Origin: Thraustochytrium sp. TN22
Lineage: Eukaryota; Sar; Bigyra; Thraustochytrida; Thraustochytriidae
Direction of reading: 5' to 3'
DNA: 64,000 nt
Assembly: GCA_013306675.1 (NCBI GenBank)
Contig: JABLUY010000133.1
Location: forward strand, 1-64,000
The translations under genes and the position numbers were made by a program. Shown here in pieces: positions 40,293 through 50,219 of the stretch; position 1 is the first letter of the stretch; each line of letters opens with the position of its first letter. Under the pieces are notes generated by a model. That model saw only the letters and a list, made by a program, of their open reading frames with translations, searched no databases and had not been told where the DNA came from.

Positions 40293-40898
40293 TCACTTTT
40301 TACGTGCACAGGCAGGCGCATCCTGCGCGCGCTCCACCATGCCAAGGTCTTCAATGTACTCGAGCTGCGCACTCAGGAGTGCGTCGCGGTAAGTCTCGAG
40401 ATACGTTGCGAGGCAGAGCGCCTCGCGCGCCTGGACCCGGTTTCCCTCATCCTCATCAGTGTCAGCGGCAATTACGAAGACACCGCCCTTGTGGTCGTGC
40501 TCGCCCGCACACAGGAGATCGCCGTCTACATTCTCGGCAAAGGCAACGAGGCCGCAGCCTGGCAGCCTGCACACATCGGCGGGCCTGCGCAAAGTATACT
40601 CGTAAAACCAAATTTCACCCGCCTCTGCGTCCCAGCAGCGCAGAAGGTCGCGAAGGGCGTCCGGACCCGGCACGGCGTCCACGGCGTCCTCATATGCGGC
40701 AGCAGGCCTTTCGCAAAAGCTGCGGAAATAGCTCGCAATATCCTTGCAGACCTGACGCACCTCCTTGGGGAAGTAGCTGATTTCGCCGTCGCGCCGGTTC
40801 TCATGCTCAATCACCTTGACGTTGGCCACGCCCTCGCAGAGCGCCTCCTCGTGCGAGGCGTTCTTGGCCTCCACATCCGCGCACTTGCCTTCCGCCAT
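40293..40898 (-). CDS. SUKH (SMI1/KNR4)-like domain protein, left copy
   Basis: The protein has 201 residues from an ATG at 40898. The last two thirds fit the SUKH fold: LPGCGLVAFAENVDGDLLCA, then HDHKGGVFVIAADTDEDEGN and ALCLATYLETYRDALLSAQL, i.e. the aromatic/acidic G-D-L strand followed by a terminal helix. The N-terminus is helical (FPKEVRQVCKDIASYFRSF). SUKH proteins include fungal Smi1/Knr4 and bacterial immunity proteins; the eukaryotic ones are often poorly characterised. No toxin-like neighbour is seen. The call is by motif only. Confidence 0.5.
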   Translation of the reverse strand: MAEGKCADVEAKNASHEEALCEGVANVKVIEHENRRDGEISYFPKEVRQVCKDIASYFRSFCERPAAAYEDAVDAVPGPDALRDLLRCWDAEAGEIWFYEYTLRRPADVCRLPGCGLVAFAENVDGDLLCAGEHDHKGGVFVIAADTDEDEGNRVQAREALCLATYLETYRDALLSAQLEYIEDLGMVERAQDAPACARKK

Positions 40899-41153
40899 GG
40901 TGCTGCGATCGATCGAGCTCCGTGCAGATGGTGCGCAGCTGCACCACTCTCTGCATCATTCTACGCCAACGCCGCCACGCCACGAAAATGACTGTGGCCG
41001 TTGAGTGAGGAGGGCCCTGGTGACATGTGTCCCCTTGGCAAAAATCGGCAAATCATCACAGCATCTCTGCAAGCACGTCTTCCCTGTTGACGCGAACAGC
41101 AAACGCGAACAACAAAATGCAAACAGTGCAAACGCGAACAGCACGAAATATTC

Positions 41154-43100
41154 TTACTCCTCTTCGGCCTCGGCGGCAGCGGCAGCCTCAGCCTCAGCCG
41201 CCGCGGCAGCGGCAGCGGCCGCCGCGGCCTCCTCCTCAGCGGCAATGCGGGCGGCCTCAAGTTCCTCGAGCTTGGCAAGATGCGCAGCGCGCGCCACGAG
41301 CGACTCAAGGGCAGCGATGAGGAGCTGCAAGAGCGGGGCAATCCATGCGGGCTCGTCCTGCGCGAGGTCCTGGGCCTGAGCCTCCTCGAGCAGCGTGGCG
41401 GCCTGGTCCGCGAGGAGCCCGCAGGCGGACGCGGAGCCCGGCTCGGTTGGGTCAAACCCTGCGAGGCAGGCAAGCCAGGCAGGGTGGTCCTGCGCCTTGA
41501 GCAGCGCCCAGGTGAGGTCCTCGACGGGTTGTGCGCGCAGGTCCGGCACAGAGGCGCGGAGCAGCACCCGGAGCGCAGCCTGGACATGGTCCTCCGGCTC
41601 GATGCACAGCTTGATGGACGCGCGCAGGTGATCCTGCCACCAGTCGGCGGCGGCGGCGACGGCCTCCTGTAGCGCCTTGAGCTTTGCGTGTGACTCGCTA
41701 AAGGCGACAGCCTCGGCGAGCGGCTCCTCGGGCTCCGCCGCGGCAGCAGCCTCGGGCTCGGCGTCGGCCTCGGCCTCCGCGTCCCCTTCCGAGGCCGACG
41801 CCGAAGCCGCGGCTGCCTCGGCGGCCTGCTTGGCCTCCTCCGCTGCCGCGGCCTGCAGCGCCTCGATGGCGGCCTGGACCTGATCCTGGGCCGCGGTCTG
41901 GTGCACGGCGACGAGCTCCTTGTTGGCGGCGTTCAGCTCGAGCAGCGTGTCGCGGTGCTGCATCTCGGCCTGATAGCGGGAGTCCTCGGTGGTGCTGAGC
42001 GCGTCGCCGAGCGAGGCAGCGAGGCGGCGCACGAGGTCGATCTCCTTCTCCGGAAGGCCTTCCACAAAGGCGTCGGACCCGATGGTGTCGAGGCAAAGCA
42101 CGTAGGCGCCGTCCTCGAGGTTGGCGCGCCAGCGCTTGGGCGGCACCTCCACCTCGGCAGCCTCGGAAGCCGCCTCGCCGTCCTCGGCCGCCTCCGGCGC
42201 TGCCTCGACATTCTCCTCGGCGTTCTCCGCCTTCTCCTCATCGCCGCCGCCCTCTTCATCGGTGGTCTCCTCCGCGGGATCGGGCACGATGAGGCCGCCA
42301 TCTTCGGGGATGGCGTTCTTGTGTACCGAGCGCTTGAAGGGCACGTGCACGGCGAAGAAGGACCCGAGCGTGGGCACACGTCCAAAAAAGGGCACACGGT
42401 CGTCGCGCAGCACGTTGGTCACGTGCACGCACTTGGGCAGCTTGGGCGGCGTGGGCTCCTGGTTCCCGGCCGCCTCAGCGTCCGCGGCGTCGTCCGGGCT
42501 CTCCGCATCGTCCTCCAGCGCCTCATCCGGTTTGAGGACCGCGAACGGGAGCGGCGCGGTGTCTGCCTCGTCGTCCGAAGGTGCGCGCAACGTCTTGCCC
42601 TGAATCGTTGGGTCAGAGGAGCACACGAAGCGCAAGCTGCCATCCGGGAGCTGCTTGGCAAGGTAGACCGCCTCGGCGCTGGTGTGGCGCGCCACAAAGT
42701 CGACAGTGTCGGCGAGCCTCTGGTCGACGCGCAGTGCGAGATCGTCAGCAAGGCCGGCGAAGCTGGCCTTGCCATGCGCGTCCTCGTTAAAGTCGGCCGC
42801 ACAAGGCTCGGCGAGCGCTGCGGCCTCGGTCTCCACGTTGGCCGCGGCGGCCGCCTCGGCGCGCTGGTTCGCCTCGTCGCGCTCCTCGGCCTGTTGGCGA
42901 AGCACCGCGACGCCGCGTGCGTCCTCTGCCGCCTCGTTTACGCGCGTGGCCTCGCGGTCGGCCTGCTCAGCGGCTTCCACGAAGTGAATGAGGTGCTTGC
43001 CCAGGAAAGACACGGAGTCCTCCGGCTGCCGCCGCGCGCACTCGGCCAGCGCGGCCGTCAGCGCGTCGCCCACATTCTGCTTCAGCCACGCCGCGTCCAT
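41154..43100 (-). CDS. Dpy-30 and GAF-like protein, radial-spoke RSP2 type, left copy
   Basis: The protein has 648 residues from the ATG at 43100 (the frame opens seven codons upstream at a GTG). Residues about 4-42 are a Dpy-30 dimerisation motif (WLKQNVGDALTAALAECARR, then PEDSVSFLGKHLIHF). A coiled region follows. At about 120-370 is a divergent GAF-like domain with acidic insertions (LADTVDFVARHTSAEAVYLA; VTNVLRDDRVPFFGRVPTLG; SFFAVHVPFKRS). Then come helical Ala/Glu-rich segments. Dpy-30 plus GAF is the arrangement known for the flagellar radial-spoke protein RSP2, which suggests an axonemal role in a zoospore-forming organism (inference). The C-terminus is almost pure Ala/Glu. Confidence 0.6.
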   Translation of the reverse strand: MDAAWLKQNVGDALTAALAECARRQPEDSVSFLGKHLIHFVEAAEQADREATRVNEAAEDARGVAVLRQQAEERDEANQRAEAAAAANVETEAAALAEPCAADFNEDAHGKASFAGLADDLALRVDQRLADTVDFVARHTSAEAVYLAKQLPDGSLRFVCSSDPTIQGKTLRAPSDDEADTAPLPFAVLKPDEALEDDAESPDDAADAEAAGNQEPTPPKLPKCVHVTNVLRDDRVPFFGRVPTLGSFFAVHVPFKRSVHKNAIPEDGGLIVPDPAEETTDEEGGGDEEKAENAEENVEAAPEAAEDGEAASEAAEVEVPPKRWRANLEDGAYVLCLDTIGSDAFVEGLPEKEIDLVRRLAASLGDALSTTEDSRYQAEMQHRDTLLELNAANKELVAVHQTAAQDQVQAAIEALQAAAAEEAKQAAEAAAASASASEGDAEAEADAEPEAAAAAEPEEPLAEAVAFSESHAKLKALQEAVAAAADWWQDHLRASIKLCIEPEDHVQAALRVLLRASVPDLRAQPVEDLTWALLKAQDHPAWLACLAGFDPTEPGSASACGLLADQAATLLEEAQAQDLAQDEPAWIAPLLQLLIAALESLVARAAHLAKLEELEAARIAAEEEAAAAAAAAAAAEAEAAAAAEAEEE

Positions 43101-43956
43101 GCTGGCGACGGCCTCCTGCACCGCTCCGGGTGCTCTGCGTGCTCTGCGAGCCTGAGCTCTGCGAGCTCCGCAAGCTTCTCGAGCTCCGTGAGCTCCGCTC
43201 TGCCAGGCCGCGCGGCAGCCACGCCGCTCGCTGGCTGACGCAGCGCGGCACTTGATCGATCGCGCGTGCTACTTGGCGACAGGCGACGGTCGCGCTACAT
43301 GAGATGTCATAAGTTGTCATGCAATGGTGTGTGCTTGTAACGGCTTGGTGTGCGCGGACCAAACCCGGCGGCGGCCGCGGCCGGCGACGGGTCACGGTCG
43401 GGCCGGCCGTGTCAGTGCGCTCACAGGAGGCTCACTCAGGCTCACTGGCACTCACGTCAGGCATACACTAGGCCTAGCCCCAGGCTCTGCAGTGAGGCCC
43501 GGGCTTCACTAAAATTTGGCTGCGCATTTTGAGAGAGACGACATGCTCGCTACTGCTCTTTGCTTGGCGTTTGCACAGAGAAAGGCACCTCCAGGGTTTA
43601 CTGCATGCCGCTGGCGGACGGAACCAAGGTCTGCTGTGTTGAGGTGAAAGAAGCAGCAAGCAAGCAAGCAAGTGTCATGCCACGCAACCACAACAAGTCT
43701 CTTCAGTCAGTGTGTCATCACTGATGAGAGAAAGAATCCAAGAAAAGATGTGAGAGGAGAAATGTATCTGTCATAATCAGAGAGAAGGTAGTAAACTGGA
43801 TCAGCTCTCGCGAGCGGCGACCTGGCGTAATGTGAGAAGGGTTGCCATGACGCCGCCCAACTTGCGAGCGATCGCAAGGTAAGAATTGGGGGAAGTGGAA
43901 AGGGGGAAAGAGGCAGAAAGGAAGAGGGAGAGGAGAAGAAAAAAAAAGGATGGCCG
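43101..43956. other. Intergenic, no gene seen (left arm)
   Basis: Lies between the Dpy-30/GAF gene and the histidine kinase stop codon. GAGCTC/GCTCTGCGAG short repeats precede the former (about 43130-43200). AAGC repeats occur at about 43650-43672. Confidence 0.4.
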
Positions 43957-46029
43957 TCACGGCGAGTTGGTGACGCCGGTGTGCTTGGCAACGGCCTGGA
44001 AGAGCGCGTCGCGCTTGATGGGCTTGATGAGGAAGTCGTTGCAGCCCGCCGCCATACAGCGGTCGAGATCATAGCCACTGGAGAAGGCAGTGAGAGCGAT
44101 GATAGGAATGTGCGCGGTGCCGGCCTGACGTTCGAGATCGCGAATGGCGCGGGTAGCACCGCAGCCGTCAAGGCGCGGCATCTGCAAGTCCATGAGGATG
44201 AGATCAAAGGGCGTGTCAGTGGCGCGGTTCTTGAAGAGGGAGACAGCGTCGACGCCGTCTGCGGCGGTTTCGACCTTGATGGAGGCAGACTCGAGGAACG
44301 TGCGGAAGATGAGCTGGTTGACGTTGTTGTCCTCGACGAGGAGCACGCGCAGGCCGCGCTCGGCGAGACCGTGCGTAAGAATGACGGGCTTGGCGGCGTG
44401 TGCGCCGCGAGCCTTGCCAGAGGCGCCCGTGCCCTGGGCGACGAGGCTGGCAATGCCATCCTCGTGCAGACGCACCTCGAGCATGGGAGTGTCGGAGGGG
44501 ACGTCAAGGGGAATGGCGAGCGTAAAGCAGGTACCCCGGCCGACCTCTGAGGCAAAGGTGATCTCGCCGCCAAAGAGCCGCGCGATGCGCTGACTGAGCG
44601 GGAGACCGAGGCCCGTGCCGCCGTAGTTGCGCGAGATGGAAGGGTCGGCCTGGCAAAAGGGCTTGAAGATGCGCAGCGCCTTGTCGGCCGGGATGCCGAC
44701 GCCCGTGTCGATGACTTCAAAGTGCAGCATCTGGCGAGATGGCGCGGAGGTCCCGAGCGGCGCGCCCCTGACGCGTAGCGTGATGCGGCCACCCTCCTCG
44801 GTGAACTTGATGGCGTTGCTGGCCAGATTGATGAGGATCTGCGCGAGGCGGCCCTGGTCGCCGAGTGCGCGCGCCGGCACGCCCTCCTGCACGTCGACGA
44901 CCCAGCCGATCTTCTTCTGCAGGGCACGCGGGCCCATGAGCTCGAGCACGCTCTCGAGAAGCGTGTGCAGGTGGATCTCGCCGCGCTCGAGCTCGAGCGC
45001 GTTGGCCTCGACCTTGGCGAGGTCGAGGAAGTTGTTGAGCAGCTTGAGCAGGAGATCGCCGGACCGCGAGATCTTGTTGACGAGCTCGCGCTGCTTGTCG
45101 CTGAGGTCGGTGTCGAGGATGAGCTCGGAGAAGCCCAGGACCGAGACGAGCGGCGTGCGGATCTCGTGCGTCACGACGCTGAGCATATCGGACTTCTCGC
45201 GGCTGGCGGCTTCCGCGATGCGACGCGCCTCGTCCGTGGCGGCCCTGGCGGCGCGCTGCGCCGTGACGTCGGCGCACATGAGTAGGACGCCCTCTGGGTG
45301 CGCCGAGGTGCTGGCCGCGAGCACGAGGCGCCCTTCGTCCAGGACGAACTCGCGGTCGCGCAGTGGGCCGGCGTCAGCGCCATCACCGCGCATGGCCTCT
45401 AGCGCCGTCTGAATCAGGGTCGTGGCCTCTGGCCGCAGCGACTGCGCAAAGCTGCCGCGCAGCTCGGCCTCGGGGTTGAGCGCGAGCGCGCTGCGGAACG
45501 CGCGGTTCGCCAGCAGCACGCTGCCGTCGTCCGCCACGAGCGCGAGCAGCTCGCGAGTGCCGTCGAAGAAGGCCTGCAGCGCGGCCAGGTGCTGGTCCGT
45601 GCTGAGGCGGCCGGCCGACCGCTGGCGCTTGTTCGCGCGCCCGGGGCTGCCGTTGCTGTGGAGCGTGAGGCCGTCGTCGCGGGTGCTGCCCTCGGGCGCG
45701 GCTCCCTCCTCGGCGTCGCGCCCCTCGCGTCGTTTCTTGCCGTGGTTCTGGCCGCTGCTCTCACTGCCGCTGCCGCTGGCCTCCGAGCCGTCGTTGTCCG
45801 CCTGCACGATGCCCTGCTCGCTGCCGCCGAGCGAGGCCGTGGTGAAGGTCGCGCTCGACGCCACGGACCTGCCGTCGCCCTCGGACGCGGCGCTCTTGCT
45901 CCATCGCCGCGCGCCCTCCGCCAGCCTCGCCTCCTCGCCGCCCAGCGACGCCGTGCGGACCTTCATCCCCGCCCTCGCGCCCGCGCCGCCGCCCGCGTTC
46001 ACGTCTGCCGCCGCCGCTCGCCGTGGCAT
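43957..46029 (-). CDS. Hybrid histidine kinase (PAS-HisKA-HATPase-REC), left copy
   Basis: The protein has 690 residues from the first ATG (46029). The frame continues upstream to 46314 without an ATG, through a poly-Ala tract. A Ser-rich N-terminus of about 140 residues precedes a PAS-like domain at about 145-260 (LLALVADDGSVLLANRAFRS). HisKA follows with the phospho-acceptor His in VVTHEIRTPLVSVLG (about residue 289). The HATPase domain has N-box INLASNAIKFTEEGG, G1 IDTGVGIP, F-box IFKPFCQAD and G2 GGTGLGLPLS. The receiver domain has LRVLLVEDNNVNQ, phospho-Asp in ILMDLQMPRLDG, and Lys in FLIKPIKRDA. All catalytic motifs are intact. No TM or signal sequence is seen, so it should be a soluble sensor that passes phosphate on through a separate HPt protein. 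Confidence 0.94.
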   Translation of the reverse strand: MPRRAAAADVNAGGGAGARAGMKVRTASLGGEEARLAEGARRWSKSAASEGDGRSVASSATFTTASLGGSEQGIVQADNDGSEASGSGSESSGQNHGKKRREGRDAEEGAAPEGSTRDDGLTLHSNGSPGRANKRQRSAGRLSTDQHLAALQAFFDGTRELLALVADDGSVLLANRAFRSALALNPEAELRGSFAQSLRPEATTLIQTALEAMRGDGADAGPLRDREFVLDEGRLVLAASTSAHPEGVLLMCADVTAQRAARAATDEARRIAEAASREKSDMLSVVTHEIRTPLVSVLGFSELILDTDLSDKQRELVNKISRSGDLLLKLLNNFLDLAKVEANALELERGEIHLHTLLESVLELMGPRALQKKIGWVVDVQEGVPARALGDQGRLAQILINLASNAIKFTEEGGRITLRVRGAPLGTSAPSRQMLHFEVIDTGVGIPADKALRIFKPFCQADPSISRNYGGTGLGLPLSQRIARLFGGEITFASEVGRGTCFTLAIPLDVPSDTPMLEVRLHEDGIASLVAQGTGASGKARGAHAAKPVILTHGLAERGLRVLLVEDNNVNQLIFRTFLESASIKVETAADGVDAVSLFKNRATDTPFDLILMDLQMPRLDGCGATRAIRDLERQAGTAHIPIIALTAFSSGYDLDRCMAAGCNDFLIKPIKRDALFQAVAKHTGVTNSP

Positions 46030-46162
46030 GGACACGCTCAGGCCGGCGGTCTTCAAGGCCGCCGCCAGGCTCCGTTCGGGGCGCTCTGCCCTGCGGACGC
46101 TGCGCCTCGGGGGGCGCCGCGCCTCGCGCCGGCCGCGGGCCGCCCTGCCGCCCTGCCCGCCT

Positions 46163-46203
<41 letters not shown>

Positions 46204-47792
46204 GCGCGAGGCCTCGCCGGTGCTGAGCGCCTGAGAGCCTAAAGGCTTTGCGCGAGGTCGCGCGGCGCGCGGCGGCCGAAGCAGCGGCTTGCTCCAGCTC
46301 AGCCTGCGAGGCACTGTGGGAGGGGGGCGGGCAAGCCGCAGCTCGAGGCGCCCCGTGCCGCCTCGATGCTGCGTTGCTCTCCCCGACCCACTCGCTTCAC
46401 GCTGCGGGCAGTTGGGTCCGCAGTAGCTTTGCTTTTAGTTAATTCGCTCCCCCCCCCTCCGCAGCGCAGGCCCGCAGATCGCTCTCGCGCCGCTGCGGGA
46501 GCGTGAATTTGGCCTCGGCTTGCCGGCGGGGAGGGGCAGCTTGCGCCGCTCCGAGCGCTGCGGGCTGACCGTGGGCTCGCCTTGTGGGTGTTGCTTGCGG
46601 TGTACCGCCAAGTGCCAGCCTCCCGCAGTCGGCCCGGCGTCGCGCCGCGCGTCGCGGCAGGCCGGTACCCGTCGCATCAGAGTCGCTCTGGCTACTAGCT
46701 CGCTCGCTAGCTAGCTAGTCGGCAAGCCTGCCTGCCAGCCTGCCTGCCCGTCCTGGCCGCTCAGCCCGCGCGCCTCGTGGCCGGCCGTTGCGCCGCCGCC
46801 AGCCAGACGCGAGGCAAACAACAGGCGCCCTCGGCTCCGGCTCGCACACCTCGAAGCAGCCGCGCCGCGCGCTGGCCGCATGGCTGGTCTGGCTGGCCTG
46901 CCAGTGGCCGTGGCGGGGGTCGAGGCGCGGCGCCACGCGGCGCAACGGCCTCGCGGCGCCGCTTCGCGTTGCACGCACAAGGGGAGCGCTCTCCCACAGC
47001 CCGTGGGACGTGCTCCTCACTGAGGCCCGCTGCCTGAGCTCGGCTGCTTTGAGCTTGGTGGCTGCTTGGAGCAGTTCTCCGCCCGCGGGCGGCGCCGGCG
47101 GCCGGCAGCTCAGCGCGGGCAGCCAGGCGGCCGGCGGCGTCGGCGGCGAGCCCGCGCCGCGCTGGCCTGCCGACCGCCGGCGCAGCGCAGCGCAGCGCAG
47201 CGCAGCGGCGCCGCAGCGCGCCGGGCGCCTCTGAAGTCTGTGGCTGCGGGCGCTCCAGGCCCGCAAGTCAGGAACACGTCCTGCGTTCGCGGCGGCGCGG
47301 CGCGGCAAGAGCTCGTCGACAGCGGGGCAGGGCCGCGAGCAGGCACAAGGCGAGCGCCGAGGCGGGACCGAGCGAGGCCGAGCGCGCGTCGAGCCGCGTG
47401 CGGGCAAGAGCCTGACTGGGTGTTGCAACGCGCGGCGCGCCGGCGGTGAAGGTGAGTTACTGCTTAGTATAGAGAAAAGCGCGCCTCGCTGCGGCCAGCT
47501 CGCACAGAGGTCAGGAAGCCGCGTAGGGCGATTCGGGAGGACGCAGGCTGCTGCAGGCAGGCTTTTCACCTTGCTTCGGCCCTGCTTTTCTTGGTAGGCG
47601 TGGAGGGCAACGAGTTTGTCTCGCCGAGGTGCTGCGGCTTCTGGCCCGGCTTCGCAGGGTGAAGCAAGCAAGCAAGCAGGGCAGTGCTCTCGCGAGCTAG
47701 CTAGAAAGCGCATCGGGAGGGGGGACGGGAGGTAGGGAGCGTGGGCACACGAGCCTGCACAAGCCTCGGGCCGAGCGTCGAAGCAAGTTGCA

Positions 47793-47824
<32 letters not shown>

Positions 47825-47904
47825 TGGCCGTAGGTGGCCGGGGTCAAGCAAGCAAGCAAGCAAGCAAGCACACAATAGCCCAATCCCATCGCCCTAGACG
47901 GAGT
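46030..47904. other. Intergenic between kinase and transposon (left arm)
   Basis: A GCC run of about 15 codons (46157-46203) lies just upstream of the kinase. Elsewhere are (CTAG)n at about 46706-46718, GCGCA pentamers at about 47178-47208, (CTGG)n at about 47793-47822 and (AAGC)n at about 47845-47871. No gene is supported. The long ORFs are Arg/Ala/Pro low-complexity. Confidence 0.45.
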
Positions 47905-48216
47905 TTAATCAGGATAGCCATATCCCAATCACACCTCTATGCTTACTCGTATCCGCCTACCACGCGGGGGTCCCTCGGTGACGCCCGGCACAGGGGGCAC
48001 TAAAGCGTATTAAGAGGGTACTTTACTCCCGATTTGCTCCAAAAAAGTGGCCTAGAGTCTGGCGAAGTTAGTTCCGCATTCGATCAAAAACGCAGCGATG
48101 GGGCCGAGCTTGAAGAGGCCCACTCGAAGCGACCCAAGGCTCCTGCCCCCTATTCATTTTGGCCGAAGGCGTGGTGGTTAGGATGAGATGAGCTCGGCAG
48201 TTCGCCCAGAGCGGCT

Positions 48217-49061
48217 TTGGGGGGAGCTCGCGCGCGACTTCGTCGCGGAGCGCGCTGGAGCCGCAGGCGCTGCGGCGCGCGGCTGCAGGCGGCCCTGGCG
48301 GGTGCCTTGTGCCTGCTCTCAGCTCGCACGCCCCTGCCGCAGCGCTTGGACGTGGAGTCGGGCCCGCACTGCGACATCATGGCATCGGCGAGGCCTAACC
48401 ACCGCGTGGAGGACGACAGCGACAGCGACAGCGACAGCGAGTTCGTGCCCCTGGACAAGCGGGACACAGGGGACGAAGACGAAGAAGGAGAGGAGCTTGG
48501 CGACGAGGATGCTCGTGCTGAGGCCGCTGCGCAGCAAGACTTCGAAGACATACTTGCGTTGGTCGACGAACCGACGCGTGGTGCGAGTGCATGTTCGAGG
48601 TCGGCCTCATTCAGCACAAGACCGTTCCGGGGCTCGCAGTCTCGCCGGATGGAGTCGCTCGCGTCCGGCTTCCAGGCGCGGAGTGCGACGCATCGTCAGT
48701 ACTATGCAGCGTCGAGATCAAGACGCGCGTCGCGCCTGGAGGCGCGGTAGACGCACGTATCGTGAGCACCCAGATGAACACGTGGGGGACGAGACTTGGT
48801 GGAAGGCCATACCTGCCGAGCACCGCGCGCAAGTCTTGCACCAAGCTGTGGTCCTCCAAATCGATCACGTGCTCTACGTTGCTGCCAGCACGAGTTCGTG
48901 TTTGTACGCCTGCCTCGTTGAAGTGCCTCCGGACGCCCGGCTCGCCATGGAGCGCGCTCTGAAACCGTGGGCGGACAAGCTCACGACATGGGCGCACCAG
49001 AGCATCGACAGCGGGTGCGCCGCCCAAGCCACCTGCCATCTTCGGCGAGGAGGAGGGGGCG
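48217..49061 (+). pseudogene. Transposon N-terminal part: acidic leader and YqaJ/RecB-like nuclease
   Basis: About 48370-48590 encodes an acidic, Asp/Ser-rich leader (VEDDSDSDSDSEFVPLDKR) like piggyBac N-termini. A second frame from 48591 shows LAVSPDGVARVRLPGAE and CSVEIKTRVAPGG, the Asp and E-x-K active-site pattern of YqaJ/RecB-type nucleases. A third frame (from about 48770) continues with IPAEHRAQVLHQAVVLQIDH and VLYVAAST, the usual Q-x-x-H/Q helix and following strand of that fold. The order matches one nuclease domain, but the pieces are not in one frame here. Either it is degenerate or small introns are present. Confidence 0.6.
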
Positions 49062-50054
49062 GTGCTGAGCTCGCACTTCCGGCTGTGGCGCGCCATGCGC
49101 AAGCTTGTCGCTCTGAAGGGGCCCATGCGGCCCGTGCATGTCATCAAGTGCTTACCGCAGGAGCTATACAACGTCGCAAAGGGCGGCGTCGACGGAAGCA
49201 CACAGTACGTGGAGCAGATCACCAACACGCAGTGCATGAATCTGAGCTGCGACCAGAACATCGCGTTGCGCACGTACAAGCAGCTCGTTGTCAACGCCAT
49301 CGTGGTCTACCGCTACTTACAGGCTGCGAGGAAGAGCAACCTCGAAGACAGCGACGGGCTAAAGGCCCTCCGCGACAAGGTGAACCGCTCTGAAGCGCTC
49401 AGCACTGTCTCGTTCCGCCTCACTGTCGACATGGTCCGTCACGTCTACAGGAGCAGGCAGCTCGATACGGCGCAGGTGGAGTTCAACATGCAGCCAAGCA
49501 TGCCCAAGCCCACTGGGCTCACCAGGGAAGCGGCGAGGGACCTCGTGACCGCCGGTAAGCGCAAGCGAACCCCCGAGTTGCAGAAGTTCTTCAACCACGG
49601 CCAAGCCCGCGACATCCGCCTCGATGCCGCACTGCAACATGACTCAGAGGCAGCGGGAAAGGCATCCTTCAACGCCAACAACAAGAGGATTCCCGCCAAG
49701 CGGCTCTGCGTCATCTGCGGCAAGCAAACGCACCGTCGTTGCACCATCTGCGGTGTGCCTCTGCACGTGTTCATGAGAAAGAATGAACGCACAACCTGCT
49801 TTTCCAAGTGGCACACGCGCGTGCGCGTCGAGCCTCACGAAGGCTTCAAGAAGCGCAAGACAAACGTCAACGGAACACCTTCGCCCATTTGCCTCGATCA
49901 TGTCGATTCGAGCAGCGCCAGTGCCTCGTCCGGTACCCCTACAGCGCAGAGCAGGAACGACCACGTAGCCCAAGCCAGCTACACCGACACCCCATCAAGC
50001 CATAGTTCAAGATCCTCTCGCAGCAGCCTCAGCACGAGTCCATCGTGCCCTTGA
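49062..50054 (+). CDS. piggyBac-like transposase C-terminal region, left copy
   Basis: The ORF gives 330 residues from its first Met; the frame is open slightly upstream. LPQELYNVAKGGVDGSTQYV matches the piggyBac Y-N-x-x-K-GG-V-D block that carries the third catalytic Asp, followed by a helix ending VVNAIVVYRYLQAARK, as in piggyBac's VN..I.Y segment. The C-terminus has a Cys/His finger (LCVICGKQTHRRCTICGVPL, then CFSKWHT), typical of the piggyBac cysteine-rich DNA-binding domain. The first two catalytic Asp regions are not visible upstream; the nuclease-like segment occupies that place. The stop at 50054 lies about 165 bp from the palindrome axis. Confidence 0.72.
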   Translation: MLSSHFRLWRAMRKLVALKGPMRPVHVIKCLPQELYNVAKGGVDGSTQYVEQITNTQCMNLSCDQNIALRTYKQLVVNAIVVYRYLQAARKSNLEDSDGLKALRDKVNRSEALSTVSFRLTVDMVRHVYRSRQLDTAQVEFNMQPSMPKPTGLTREAARDLVTAGKRKRTPELQKFFNHGQARDIRLDAALQHDSEAAGKASFNANNKRIPAKRLCVICGKQTHRRCTICGVPLHVFMRKNERTTCFSKWHTRVRVEPHEGFKKRKTNVNGTPSPICLDHVDSSSASASSGTPTAQSRNDHVAQASYTDTPSSHSSRSSRSSLSTSPSCP

Positions 50055-50219
50055 TGCAGCCCAAGTTGGCCTCAGCATCCGCACAGGCCAGTCGGAAGTG
50101 ACCAACACTTTACGCTTCCATACAAACCCAGTAGTTGAAAGTTCCAAAAATGATTAGAATCATGATAGCAACAGGTCAGTCGAGCGCAAGCAGGAGAGCC
50201 GATTTACTAGGGATAATAT

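Larger units (their letters stand above)
36480..50219 (+). repeat. Left arm of a giant inverted repeat (at least 13.74 kb)
   Basis: Every position p in this arm pairs with 100480-p in 50261-64000. Compared by eye, the arms differ at 28 substitutions and no indels, all between 47711 and 48279 on this arm. Coding sequences, low-complexity leaders and simple-repeat lengths are otherwise the same. The outer end is not reached: 36480 is the partner of the last base of the window. Confidence 0.98.
47909..50219 (+). mobile_element. piggyBac-like DNA transposon, left copy
   Basis: Assigned by its C-terminal coding region (see 49062-50054). The left edge is proposed at 47909 because a TTAA (47905-47908), the target site of the family, precedes a terminus reading TCAGGATAGCCATAT. 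The same 15 bases in inverted orientation, followed by TTAA, stand at 50216-50234, so the element appears to have terminal inverted repeats and TTAA duplications. However, the 26 bp beyond that second TTAA are also an inverted copy of the left flank, so the right-hand 'end' may simply be copied filler from the axis. The true inner terminus may have been lost at the palindrome junction. Coding parts lie in three plus-strand frames, so this copy looks decayed or needs introns. Confidence 0.7.

Noticed and set aside
43957-46314. Longer histidine kinase start at 46314 (and mirror 54166)
   Set aside because: That start is a GTG followed by poly-Ala low-complexity sequence; the first ATG is at 46029. 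Similar GTG/TTG extensions were dropped for B55, SAM50, the Dpy-30/GAF gene and the rhomboid-like gene.
48010-48013. An alternative TTAA as left border of the piggyBac-like element
   Set aside because: The sequence after it (GAGGGTACTTTACTCCC) has no inverted partner near the axis.
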